A DNA stretch of 64,000 nucleotides, from contig CAMWNP010000002.1 of NCBI GenBank assembly GCA_947175645.1, forward strand, positions 32,835 through 96,834. Reading direction: 5' to 3'. The notes below the pieces were generated by a model. The model did no database searches and was not told where the DNA came from. It saw only the letters and a list, made by a program, of their open reading frames with translations. The position numbers and the translations under genes are program-made. The DNA comes from an uncultured Porphyromonadaceae bacterium (GTDB lineage Bacteria > Bacteroidota > Bacteroidia > Bacteroidales > Muribaculaceae). Below, piece by piece: positions 47,473-55,850 of the stretch; the stretch's first letter is position 1; each line of letters opens with the position of its first letter.

Positions 47473-48939
47473 TTATGCTAAAGGTATGTTGTGGAGTTTA
47501 CAATCGGCATCCACCATAGCGCGGAGTGCCTTGCGCTCTGAAAGGAAATCAAGGTAGGGCTGCTTTTTGGCCTCATCCTCTATGCCCAGCATAGCGGCGT
47601 TGTAGTCGTTGAGCAGCTTGGCCTCCTCGGTGCTGCTGTACTTGGCAGCAATGAGGTTTTCCAGTATGGTATTGGCCGTAACTGGAGCAGCCACCAGCAG
47701 GCTGTCATACACGTTTACCTTAACCTTTTTGCCCTCCTCATCGGCACGCTCCTCAATGTGCTGGTTGTGGTTGTAGAGCGTTGTGCCTTTGATGCGGTCA
47801 ATCACATCAAACGTGGGCTGTGCCTCGGCACTGGTGATGCCCACTCTCAAGTTTTCTTTACTCATTGGGTTTAACTGGTTTATTGTTAATTGTAATATGC
47901 GTTCAAAATGCTCTTTAGAGCAGTGTTGTAGCCAGCCATAATGTGCGGCCAGCTCCATTTTAACCTCATGCTCCTGCGTAATGCCATAGCGTTTTTGCAC
48001 TTGGCGCAACTTACGCCAGTAGGTCATAAGTATGCTTCTGCGAGCCAGCACATTGTAATGGTTGCTCTTGTAGCCCACGAAATCAATAGAGCGAGCATCT
48101 ACAGGGAAAATTTGCCAGTTGCCTTTTATGGTCAGCTCCAGCTCCCTTAACAGGTAAGCCTCAATTTGCTCAAATACCCAGTGCAAAGCCTCCTTATTGC
48201 CACACAGGAAAACCATATCATCCATGTAGCGGAAATAATACAGGCGTGCATGAAAGAGCTTTTTAACCATTGGCGTTAGCCACTCCTTTACCCAGTGGTC
48301 AAATGGTGTTAGGTACCAGTTGGCAAAATGCTGGGAGGTAAGGCGGCCAATAGGTATGCCCTCATTGCCCTCGGTGCTATCTACTATTGTATCCATGAGC
48401 CAAAGCAAATGCCTATCGCCATAGCTTTTGCGGAAAATCAGTTTGAGTTTATCATGCTTTATGGTGTCATAATAATGGTGTACGTCTAATTTTAAGCAGT
48501 ATTTTGTACCCTTTTTATCCTTTTGCAATGTACGGTTAAGGTCGCGGAGGCAAGCATGAATACCTCGCCCTTTTATGCAGGCGTAGGTATTGGCAATAAA
48601 GAGTTTACGCAAATCATCTTCAATAACATCAATGAGGCAGTGGTCAATTATGCGGTCGGGCATGAGCTTGGCTATTTTTAGCACTCGCGTTTTAACCTTG
48701 CCGCCTGTTTTCTCCTTAATGATTTTCTTTGTATAAGGAGAGGGTATGTACTTGCGCTTATCAAGCAGCTCCCATACCTCGGTTATTGCCTCAATAAAGC
48801 CCTCGTTTAGTAGCCGCTGCACATCGTGCCTGTGCCGCTTACCCCGTATGGTGTTTAGGGTTGCGTGCAGCACGTTTTGAGGGTCGCATACTTTCCAGTA
48901 GCTGTTGTTATCGTAGCTGTGGTAAATTTTATGTGCCAT
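47473..48939 (-). CDS. DGR reverse transcriptase with C-terminal extension
   Basis: 488 residues. The fingers/palm motifs are clear: LDVHHYYDTI (151-160, first catalytic Asp), IPIGRLTSQ (195-203, the G-x3-SQ form characteristic of DGR enzymes) and FRYMDD (236-241, catalytic YMDD). It copies the template RNA with errors at adenines and the cDNA replaces the variable repeat. DGR enzymes are usually 300-400 residues; here residues about 359-488 form an additional acidic helical domain that begins at an internal in-frame ATG (47865). The extension may be a fused second phage protein. Confidence 0.95.
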   Translation of the reverse strand: MAHKIYHSYDNNSYWKVCDPQNVLHATLNTIRGKRHRHDVQRLLNEGFIEAITEVWELLDKRKYIPSPYTKKIIKEKTGGKVKTRVLKIAKLMPDRIIDHCLIDVIEDDLRKLFIANTYACIKGRGIHACLRDLNRTLQKDKKGTKYCLKLDVHHYYDTIKHDKLKLIFRKSYGDRHLLWLMDTIVDSTEGNEGIPIGRLTSQHFANWYLTPFDHWVKEWLTPMVKKLFHARLYYFRYMDDMVFLCGNKEALHWVFEQIEAYLLRELELTIKGNWQIFPVDARSIDFVGYKSNHYNVLARRSILMTYWRKLRQVQKRYGITQEHEVKMELAAHYGWLQHCSKEHFERILQLTINQLNPMSKENLRVGITSAEAQPTFDVIDRIKGTTLYNHNQHIEERADEEGKKVKVNVYDSLLVAAPVTANTILENLIAAKYSSTEEAKLLNDYNAAMLGIEDEAKKQPYLDFLSERKALRAMVDADCKLHNIPLA

Positions 48940-49136
48940 TGCTGTTATAAGAGCTTTCGCGCTCGCGGCTGGTGCCGCGCTCTACTCGCACTTTACAATC
49001 TCCATATTCTTTTGCCAGTAACCAGCCCCACTAATGCTGGGGCGTGGCTACTCTTGAGAGGCATGGTCTTGGTGGGGTTGTTGAGTGGCCTATACTCCCG
49101 AAAGAGCGTAGAACCGAAAAAGTAATAAACGGTATA

Positions 49137-49242
49137 AGGGGGAAACCATAATTCGCATTCGTATTCGAACACCGATTACTCGTATTCGCACAGCGGACAC
49201 CCGAATTCTCCGCATTATTCGCATTAGCAGCAGAGAGGAGCT
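49137..49242 (-). repeat. DGR template repeat (TR)
   Basis: About 106 bases matching 49433-49538 except at 12 sites, each of which is T on the plus strand, that is A on the transcribed template strand. It holds eight AAT codons and one TAT codon when read in the register of the target gene. It lies between the target gene and the reverse transcriptase, all in the same orientation. An open frame through it (49031-49312) is not considered a gene. The 459-base gap 48940-49398 holds this repeat and the hairpin at 49313-49331; the 197 bases between TR and the reverse transcriptase show nothing else. Confidence 0.97.
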
Positions 49243-49312
49243 TCCCGAAACCACCGCAACCGCGTTTTTGACCGAAAGCCGTAACGCTTGCTATGGTAAT
49301 GGCCATGGCCAC

Positions 49313-49331
49313 GCACCGCTCAAGGCGGTGC
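49313..49331. other. Hairpin between the variable and template repeats
   Basis: GCACCGC (49313-49319) and GCGGTGC (49325-49331) pair perfectly around a five-base loop. Hairpins or cruciforms after the variable repeat aid retrohoming in some DGRs; here it lies 68 bases past the target gene's stop. Confidence 0.6.
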
Positions 49332-49398
49332 TTTAGGGGGATTGTTCATTTCTATATTGTTTTGAGTTACTTTTTCACTTTGTTATGCTGCCAGCTTT

Positions 49399-50829
49399 TC
49401 AAATGCCCTCGGAGGCCGAAAATTCAAGGCACAGGGGGAAACCACAACCCGCAAGCGTAATCGAACACCGATAACTCGTATCCGCACAGCGGACACCCGA
49501 ATTCTCCGCACCATGCGCAGTAGCAGCAGAGAGGAGCTGTCTCCAGCCCTCCTCGTTGTTATCATCTGTAGCAGGGTAAGAGTGCCACCAGTAATCGCCG
49601 TAGTTTTTATTGGCAGCTCCACCTACAACGCTGTTGGGGAAAGTCCAGCCATTAGCATACCCCATTTCGGAGATATAGCCAGCGTTTACAGGCACGGCTC
49701 CCAGCTCCTCATAACCTGCCAGCGTGCGCACTCGGTCATTGGCAGGGTTGGCAAACTGGGCAGGGTCATTGCAAAGGAAAATAAGGCCATCGCCTCCGTC
49801 ACTGGGCTTGCTGTACCATACGCGCACATCATCGTTATGCTCCCACATATACCTTTGCGGAGCCTCCCAGCCACGGTAACTGGCCACCTGTACCACTTTA
49901 TCCACGCCTGTTTTCCAGTTCTTAATGGTATAGTCCACCACGCCAGTATTGTTGCCCAGCTTGGCAGTTACGCCACAAGGGATAAATGGATAGTAGCCGT
50001 TATATGTGTTCCACTCGGTACCATTTACCAGTGTGCCCATACCCAGCCCACCCTGCGCAAAACCATCTTCTGTTTTGGCAGAGTTAAATGCAGTATCGCT
50101 GCTCAAATCGCCAAACTCAATGGCCATGAGCCAGCTCATTTCTTCGCGGAAATGCCAGCCTCCAAAGTGCCACATGGCACCCAGCGAGCGGCAGCGTGTG
50201 CGGAACGTGGCCATGTTGGCACTGGCACTACTCATGGGCATACCCTGCACAGAGCGGTAGGTGCCATCCCATGCCGTTTGGTTGTTGCCCCCTCGGTACT
50301 CGGCAGCATTACTGGTAAGCTCCAGCAAGCCGTTGGCATCACGCTTGAGTGAGCCGTCTGCATTCCACTGGAGGAAAGAGGCACAGGTGGGCAGGTTGGT
50401 TGTACGGTTACAGGTAGCGAGCCATGGGGAGCGCGACCGCTCTTTCATGTGGATAAATCCAGGCAGTGGCACCTCGCTAATGGCTACCAGCATATAATCG
50501 CCATCAAACTCAATGCGGCGGTAATAGTCGGGCTTGTAGAGCTGCACAATGCCGTCAAGGGCATTAAGGCGAGCCGCACCGCCTCCCTCCTTGAGGGTGC
50601 TGTCGTTGGCTCCCAGCCAGTAATTAACACTGCCATCGGCATTGGCTATGTAACGCCGTATGCGCTTTTGTATGGGCAGCGAGCGGTGCAGGTCAAGGTT
50701 GCCCACGCGCTCCAGCTTGCCATCAGCTACGCAATGCCCTCCGTTCTTGAGGTTAATGCGTATGCCATACCACGAATCTTTGTAGGGGAATTGTGGCACG
50801 GTGTTTCCTATTCCTATAAGTGTACCCAT
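49399..50829 (-). CDS. DGR variable protein, tail tip/receptor-binding protein with C-type-lectin-like end
   Basis: 476 residues. The last ~120 residues have the look of a DGR C-type-lectin domain (WWHSYPATDDNNEEGWRQLL, NSGVRCA, GFPL). Variable residues, each facing an AAT/TAT codon of the template, are Thr437, His439, Gly440, Asp450, Tyr453, Ile457, Leu459, Gly461 and Cys462; all nine differ from the template residue (eight Asn and one Tyr). The N-terminal region has its own Trp/Gly-rich folds and probably joins the tail fibre. It presumably binds the host surface. Confidence 0.92.
   Translation of the reverse strand: MGTLIGIGNTVPQFPYKDSWYGIRINLKNGGHCVADGKLERVGNLDLHRSLPIQKRIRRYIANADGSVNYWLGANDSTLKEGGGAARLNALDGIVQLYKPDYYRRIEFDGDYMLVAISEVPLPGFIHMKERSRSPWLATCNRTTNLPTCASFLQWNADGSLKRDANGLLELTSNAAEYRGGNNQTAWDGTYRSVQGMPMSSASANMATFRTRCRSLGAMWHFGGWHFREEMSWLMAIEFGDLSSDTAFNSAKTEDGFAQGGLGMGTLVNGTEWNTYNGYYPFIPCGVTAKLGNNTGVVDYTIKNWKTGVDKVVQVASYRGWEAPQRYMWEHNDDVRVWYSKPSDGGDGLIFLCNDPAQFANPANDRVRTLAGYEELGAVPVNAGYISEMGYANGWTFPNSVVGGAANKNYGDYWWHSYPATDDNNEEGWRQLLSAATAHGAENSGVRCADTSYRCSITLAGCGFPLCLEFSASEGI
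49433..49538 (-). repeat. DGR variable repeat (VR)
   Basis: The 3' end of the 476-residue protein gene, 106 bases matching the template repeat. Identity stops after the run GGTTTCCCCCT in coding orientation, the G/C-rich stretch expected of the initiation-of-mutagenic-homing (IMH) site; past it, target and template diverge at once. At the other end identity stops after GAGCT (plus strand). Confidence 0.97.
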
Positions 50830-50830
50830 G

Positions 50831-51172
50831 TTATTTGGTATTTACAATTAGTTGTGCTGCGCTACCTGCACCCCAGTAAATATCGTAGCTGTTAAGCAGC
50901 TCCTCACTGGGGGCTATTTCAACAATGCAAAGCTCTACCCAGCCATAAAGAGTTACAGGCACCTCGCTAAACTCCTCCTCGGCATAGAGCTTGCAGTTAA
51001 GCAATACATCACGCTCCATGGTGGAGAGAGTTTTGGGGCGTACATAGACTGAAAAGGGCTTGCTCTCCTTGAGCCTAAAGCCATTGGAGAGGCTGCTGAT
51101 TTTGCCCTTGGAAACGATACGGCCTGCGCTCATTTCGGGGCTGATATAGTTATTGTTATACTTGTTGCTCAT
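50831..51172 (-). CDS. Hypothetical phage tail protein
   Basis: 113 residues, not recognised; predicted mostly beta (SVYVRPKTLSTMERDVLLNCKLYAEEEF, VTLYGWVELCIVEIAPSEELL). It lies one base from the DGR target gene and follows a long hairpin. It may be a fibre attachment or chaperone protein for the variable tip; this is a guess from position only. Confidence 0.65.
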   Translation of the reverse strand: MSNKYNNNYISPEMSAGRIVSKGKISSLSNGFRLKESKPFSVYVRPKTLSTMERDVLLNCKLYAEEEFSEVPVTLYGWVELCIVEIAPSEELLNSYDIYWGAGSAAQLIVNTK

Positions 51173-51195
51173 TGTATAGTCGTTAAAAACAGGCT

Positions 51196-51248
51196 CAAAA
51201 GTAACTAAAGCGTACCATATAAGTACGCTTTAGCTGTCCTAACTTTTG
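51196..51248 (-). terminator. Long nested hairpin between tail genes
   Basis: CTAAAGCGTAC (51205-51215) and GTACGCTTTAG (51223-51233) form 11 perfect pairs around a seven-base loop. An outer pair CAAAAGT (51196-51202) and ACTTTTG (51242-51248) extends it. It separates the large tail protein gene from the 113-residue protein and DGR genes. It may terminate or attenuate transcription. Confidence 0.6.
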
Positions 51249-51269
51249 AAAGTGAGGCCATTTTGGTTA

Positions 51270-54200
51270 CTAACCCCAGTTATTCCACTCCTGTGTGTTA
51301 TTAATCATAAACATAAAGCTCCCATCGTTAGAGGTCGCATCGTCACTCAAACCAACCTCAAAATAAGAGCTTTGTTTGTTGAGTAGAGAGGCTTTTATGT
51401 AGGCGGTGCTTTTAGCGGTATTCTCGCCATAACTCCAACCTGTACCCTGTAGCCACACCATGTAATCATCCTTGCTGGAGAACCAACTGGAGGGGAACGA
51501 AACCTTGTAGCGGCCTTGTGATACTCGGCTAACCGTTAGCTTGGAGCCATCAACCGTCATGCTCTGTATTGTTGCACTGCTGCTGGTACCTGTTACGGAG
51601 CCTGTGGCTAATACCTTAAATGTGGAGCCATACATTCTATCAGTATATGCATCAATGCAGTTAAGCACAATCCAACCATAAAAGGTGTTACCTGTGCCGT
51701 AGCCTACAAGCTCCACAACCTGCCTGTTAAGTACCAGTTTGCTCTTACGCACGCCATCAATATAAAAATACTTGCCGCTCGGCGCATCTATTCCTACTTC
51801 GCCACGCGATATTGAGCCATTCCAGTAAAAATTAGCAATTAACAGGCGGCGGCCTATTTGCTCGGCATCCCATGGGAGGCTGAAAGCAGCAGTCCAACCC
51901 TCACTGGTGGAGTACATGGCAACATTATCGTTGTACTTGGTATCAAAACTCCCCGACACAAGGGTAAATTTATTGCGCATGGAGCCTTGTATTAGCACAT
52001 CCTTAAACGTGCCGCTGGTGGCATTGATAACGCCTGTAATCTCCGCATCCTTGGCCTTAAACTTACCATTGTGGTAAATTATGGTCATACCAGCTTTTGT
52101 GCCAGCCAGTGCCTCCGCATAGGTACCACCGAAATATGCAGCAATCTCATCGCGGTTGTTATACATGGCTTTCAAGCCAGCACTCTCAACCCACTCACCG
52201 CTCTGCTGGAGTGCGCCCAGCTTAAAGAACGTGGAGAGTATAAGGCCGCCCTCAATTTGGGTGTAGTTCTCGGTTATTGCCTTGAGTAAATCCTTGCTGG
52301 CAGCTATCTGCGCATTAATCTCTTGGCTGCTCTCATTCCATTCGGGTGCCTTGTTGCCCTCTACCAGTACAAACTTGGTAAAGTAGCAATAGCTAAAGGT
52401 TGCGGCGGTAGTTATGTAGAGGCGAGAGTTTACACTGCTCAAATTGTTGGCCGTAAAGGTATAGCTTACACGTTGCCATTTGGTTGTGGCTGTAAAGTCC
52501 TTGAGAGCGGCCACTACATTGCCGCCATTGCCATCCATTATGCCAACGCGCAAAGTAACGGTGCCACTGGCCTTAACCCAAAATGCCACGGTGTAGGTTA
52601 CGCCATTTACAAACTTACCTTGAGGCAGGAGTATGTTGCCGCCTGCGGCTTTCATGCCTGTACCAAAGTACCACCAGCCAGTAGCATTTGACTTGGTTAC
52701 TCTCAATACTTTGCCCATGGTAGCCTCGGAGAAAAGCGATAAGGTTCCAGTTTGGCCAGCACTGCTGTTTACGCTCAAACTCCAGCCTGTGCTTTCCTCA
52801 AAAAATGCGCCATTGCCTATGTAGTTGCCACCACCCATTTCAATGCTATCAACATAGCCCTTACTTATAGCATCAAGCAGGTTGGTGCGCTCGGTGTAGT
52901 AGGCATTGAAATTGGCATTGTAGGTGGTTTTATCAACCGTGCTGTTGCTGCTCATGCTGGCCAATATGTTGTTGGTATAAGCCAACAGAGTGCTATAGGC
53001 TGCATCAAAAGAGGTGGTGCTGATGCTTGCTAACTGGGCACGCGCCTTAACGGTTGAATAGTCCACTTTAATATTGGCCATCTCATCCTTGAGAGTTATT
53101 TTTTCAGCAGGTGTAATAATGCTGTCGCTGGCCAAATCGGTAAGCTGCTGGAGTGCTTTGTTTGCCTGCGTATCATCGGTGTAACCTGCATCTTTCCACT
53201 CACTTGCAACGTAGCGTGTGCCGCTGGTGTTCTCTCGGCTCTTTATACAGATTTTGAATTTGTAGCTATCCAATGTTACCCACAAATCGCCCTCCTTGTA
53301 TGGGCTTTGCGGAGTGCTGGCAGAGTTGGCAGTAACAAATACATGGTTTTTACTGCCTGCCAAATTGAGGGCGTTATTGGCAGCTAATATGGCTTGGCCT
53401 ACGCCTGTACTCGGCACCTCCTGCCAGCTATACACCCATTGGCGCACTAATTGGCCATTAACAATAGAGGAGCGGCCAATACGGCTGTATCGGTACTCAA
53501 GGCCAGTATTGGTATCAGTATAGACATCGCCTAAATGAGCGGTGCGTGTGTCCTCATCAGTCCACTGGTTTGCAGGTGCATTTGATAATGTTGGCGGCTC
53601 CGTGCCAAACCAATACTCAACGGCTCCGTCTATTTGGTCTTGCATACTGGCCAGCAACTCGCTCAACCCTGTAATTTCATCGTTTGTAGAGTTGATTTGC
53701 TGCTCCAGCTCGTTTATACTCATCAACTCGCCACTGGTGGAGCGGAATTTAATGCGGCCTCCAATCTCTCCATTATCAAGGTCAAAGTATGTGCTTTTGT
53801 CTATACTCTCAATGCGGCCACAATTTATGCAGCGGCCTGTAATGCGTGTAGCTCCGTATGTTGTTGTTACCTCCCTGTAGCCATTGTAAACGGAGGAGAG
53901 AACACCTACAGGAAAATAGTAGTTGGTGCCAACCTCGGTGGCATATTTGGTGGCAGAGATAATAAAGGAGCCAGTGGTGCCAGCCTTGGGGCACACAGCA
54001 TAAATATAGAGGGCGGCACTGGTGTTGAGTGTTACCTGTAGGCCATTCATAGCCCATGTGCGGTCAGTTTCCTCAATGGCATAGTGTATGAGCTGGCCGC
54101 TGGCAGAGGTTATGCGTATGTAGTTGGGGTTAGGTTTTCCACTTACGGCAGCATTGGCCTCAATGAAGATATTGCGGAGGACAAACTGGCCTGCACGGTT

Positions 54201-55850
54201 GCCAACACTCAACATGAGCGTTTCAATGGAGCTGGGGCGTATGTTGGTGGGGTCAAAATAACCATCGCCATCAAACACCATGCCCAGCAACTCCTGTGTA
54301 GTACGCCAGTTGGCTCTTGCTCTCGCAACATTGGTAAGGTCGTTTAGTACCACAATGCGGCCTAACTCGGCATTATCCTCCAAAAGCTGCTGGATAATAC
54401 TAACCTCTACCGTATCACTCAAGGTTACTTTATACTTGTATGGGTCGGCATAGCAATCGCGTGTAAAGCCCTTAATGCGTATGGCTTTATCCACGTTAAT
54501 ATCCGTGTCTTTTATGGGTAGGTAATCGCCCACATTAAACAGGTTTACAATGCCAGCCTCGCTGCCAAACTTACGCTTTAGCTCCAGCGAAGAAAGCTCA
54601 AGCTCATACTCAACCTTGGGCTGGCTATCCTGTGCTAAATCCTTTTCTCCAGCAGCTTTTAACTCGGCCTCTGCATCTACTACATAGGGGTCGTTAGGCA
54701 TAACAATATCGAGCAGCACATACTCTGCATTTTTCTCAATAGTGTATGCTCGGCCATCGGGTATTTTAAGCCCTCGGCTATCCTCGTACAGGTTGAGAGT
54801 AAATGTTTTGGTTGCAGAGTCAAATTTGGCTACCTCAAACTGGTAGCCCGACAGGTTGCAGTTGCCTACAAATTTAACCTTGGCACAAGTGCCCTCCATG
54901 AGCCAGCGAGTTTGCCCACTCTCATCTTTCTCATTTAGGTCAAACATGGTATTATCCACAAACTTGAGGCCATCGCCAGCTACCAGTGAGGTAACTTTGC
55001 CTGTACGGTGTGGGTAAATATCTTCGTATGTGCGGCTGCCCTCCTTAATACCAAAGGCGGCTACAGCGGCACGGTTCTCGATGTAGCTTTCCTCATTATC
55101 TCCAATGCGGAGCCTCAAAGCACCGTTGCGATACTTACTGGTAATATTGCGCGTGCTACCCTCAAGGTACAGGCGAGTAATAATGTTGTTGCTGTTTACA
55201 TTCTTGCGTGTGAGCTTATACACACCGCCGCCTCGGCCAAAGGTAAATGAGGCTGGAAAGAGCCGCCCCACTTTGCGGATATGGAGCCTAAAACGCTTGG
55301 TGGTTAATGCCTCAATCTCAAACTCCAGTTTGTTATCCTTACATACACGCTGCAATACCTCAAGGCAATTTTCATTACTGAAAGAATATTCTTTGTGTTC
55401 GGTTTCGGGGCACTCTCCCAGCTCCCACATCTCATTTAGAGAAATGGCCACACGGTTTATATTGCTAATGAGCAGTCGCATGAGGAGCCGCATATTGGCT
55501 ACAATGGGAAACTCGGCACTGGGGTTGTGGCCAGCAGCGTCAGCATTACGGTACTGGGCATCTATGAGCTTGTACTGCAAGCCCTCAAATACCATGGTGT
55601 TCTCAAATTTACGCTCGCTGATTTTGGTAGGCTCATTTACTTTATTGAGAGTGTATTTGCTACCGTAAATCTCAATATAATCGCCCACCACCAGCTCCAA
55701 CGGCTCCGCGCTGGAGGTCTTTATTGTTACCGTGTCCTCTCCCAGCAGCTCACGCTTTTGCTCTGCACTTTTTACGGTGCAGAGCTTTGCAAAGCTGTCA
55801 AGTCGGTAGCGCACGGTGCCATTGCGCTTGTAAATTACAATTTCTGCCAT
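51270..55850 (-). CDS. Large phage tail protein (tail tip/central fibre), 1526 residues
   Basis: The first ~500 residues resemble tail-tip baseplate hub proteins (YIEIYGSKYTLNKVNEPTKISERKFENTMVFEGLQYKLID, then LEVLQRVCKDNKLEFEI). A middle part is helical with coiled coils (about 700-1000: ELLASMQDQIDGAVEYWFG, AKGYVDSI). A jelly-roll-like, carbohydrate-binding-module-like part follows (about 1050-1180: YIGNGAFFEESTGWSLS, VAFWVKASGTVTLRVGI). The C terminus is beta-rich. It probably holds the fibre that carries the variable protein. The start overlaps the upstream gene by 16 bases. Confidence 0.82.
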   Translation of the reverse strand: MAEIVIYKRNGTVRYRLDSFAKLCTVKSAEQKRELLGEDTVTIKTSSAEPLELVVGDYIEIYGSKYTLNKVNEPTKISERKFENTMVFEGLQYKLIDAQYRNADAAGHNPSAEFPIVANMRLLMRLLISNINRVAISLNEMWELGECPETEHKEYSFSNENCLEVLQRVCKDNKLEFEIEALTTKRFRLHIRKVGRLFPASFTFGRGGGVYKLTRKNVNSNNIITRLYLEGSTRNITSKYRNGALRLRIGDNEESYIENRAAVAAFGIKEGSRTYEDIYPHRTGKVTSLVAGDGLKFVDNTMFDLNEKDESGQTRWLMEGTCAKVKFVGNCNLSGYQFEVAKFDSATKTFTLNLYEDSRGLKIPDGRAYTIEKNAEYVLLDIVMPNDPYVVDAEAELKAAGEKDLAQDSQPKVEYELELSSLELKRKFGSEAGIVNLFNVGDYLPIKDTDINVDKAIRIKGFTRDCYADPYKYKVTLSDTVEVSIIQQLLEDNAELGRIVVLNDLTNVARARANWRTTQELLGMVFDGDGYFDPTNIRPSSIETLMLSVGNRAGQFVLRNIFIEANAAVSGKPNPNYIRITSASGQLIHYAIEETDRTWAMNGLQVTLNTSAALYIYAVCPKAGTTGSFIISATKYATEVGTNYYFPVGVLSSVYNGYREVTTTYGATRITGRCINCGRIESIDKSTYFDLDNGEIGGRIKFRSTSGELMSINELEQQINSTNDEITGLSELLASMQDQIDGAVEYWFGTEPPTLSNAPANQWTDEDTRTAHLGDVYTDTNTGLEYRYSRIGRSSIVNGQLVRQWVYSWQEVPSTGVGQAILAANNALNLAGSKNHVFVTANSASTPQSPYKEGDLWVTLDSYKFKICIKSRENTSGTRYVASEWKDAGYTDDTQANKALQQLTDLASDSIITPAEKITLKDEMANIKVDYSTVKARAQLASISTTSFDAAYSTLLAYTNNILASMSSNSTVDKTTYNANFNAYYTERTNLLDAISKGYVDSIEMGGGNYIGNGAFFEESTGWSLSVNSSAGQTGTLSLFSEATMGKVLRVTKSNATGWWYFGTGMKAAGGNILLPQGKFVNGVTYTVAFWVKASGTVTLRVGIMDGNGGNVVAALKDFTATTKWQRVSYTFTANNLSSVNSRLYITTAATFSYCYFTKFVLVEGNKAPEWNESSQEINAQIAASKDLLKAITENYTQIEGGLILSTFFKLGALQQSGEWVESAGLKAMYNNRDEIAAYFGGTYAEALAGTKAGMTIIYHNGKFKAKDAEITGVINATSGTFKDVLIQGSMRNKFTLVSGSFDTKYNDNVAMYSTSEGWTAAFSLPWDAEQIGRRLLIANFYWNGSISRGEVGIDAPSGKYFYIDGVRKSKLVLNRQVVELVGYGTGNTFYGWIVLNCIDAYTDRMYGSTFKVLATGSVTGTSSSATIQSMTVDGSKLTVSRVSQGRYKVSFPSSWFSSKDDYMVWLQGTGWSYGENTAKSTAYIKASLLNKQSSYFEVGLSDDATSNDGSFMFMINNTQEWNNWG

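Noticed and set aside
49031..49312. Open frame of 93 codons on the minus strand overlapping the DGR template repeat
   Set aside because: It is the translation of the template repeat and flanks; the match to the target protein comes from the repeat itself. No independent coding evidence.
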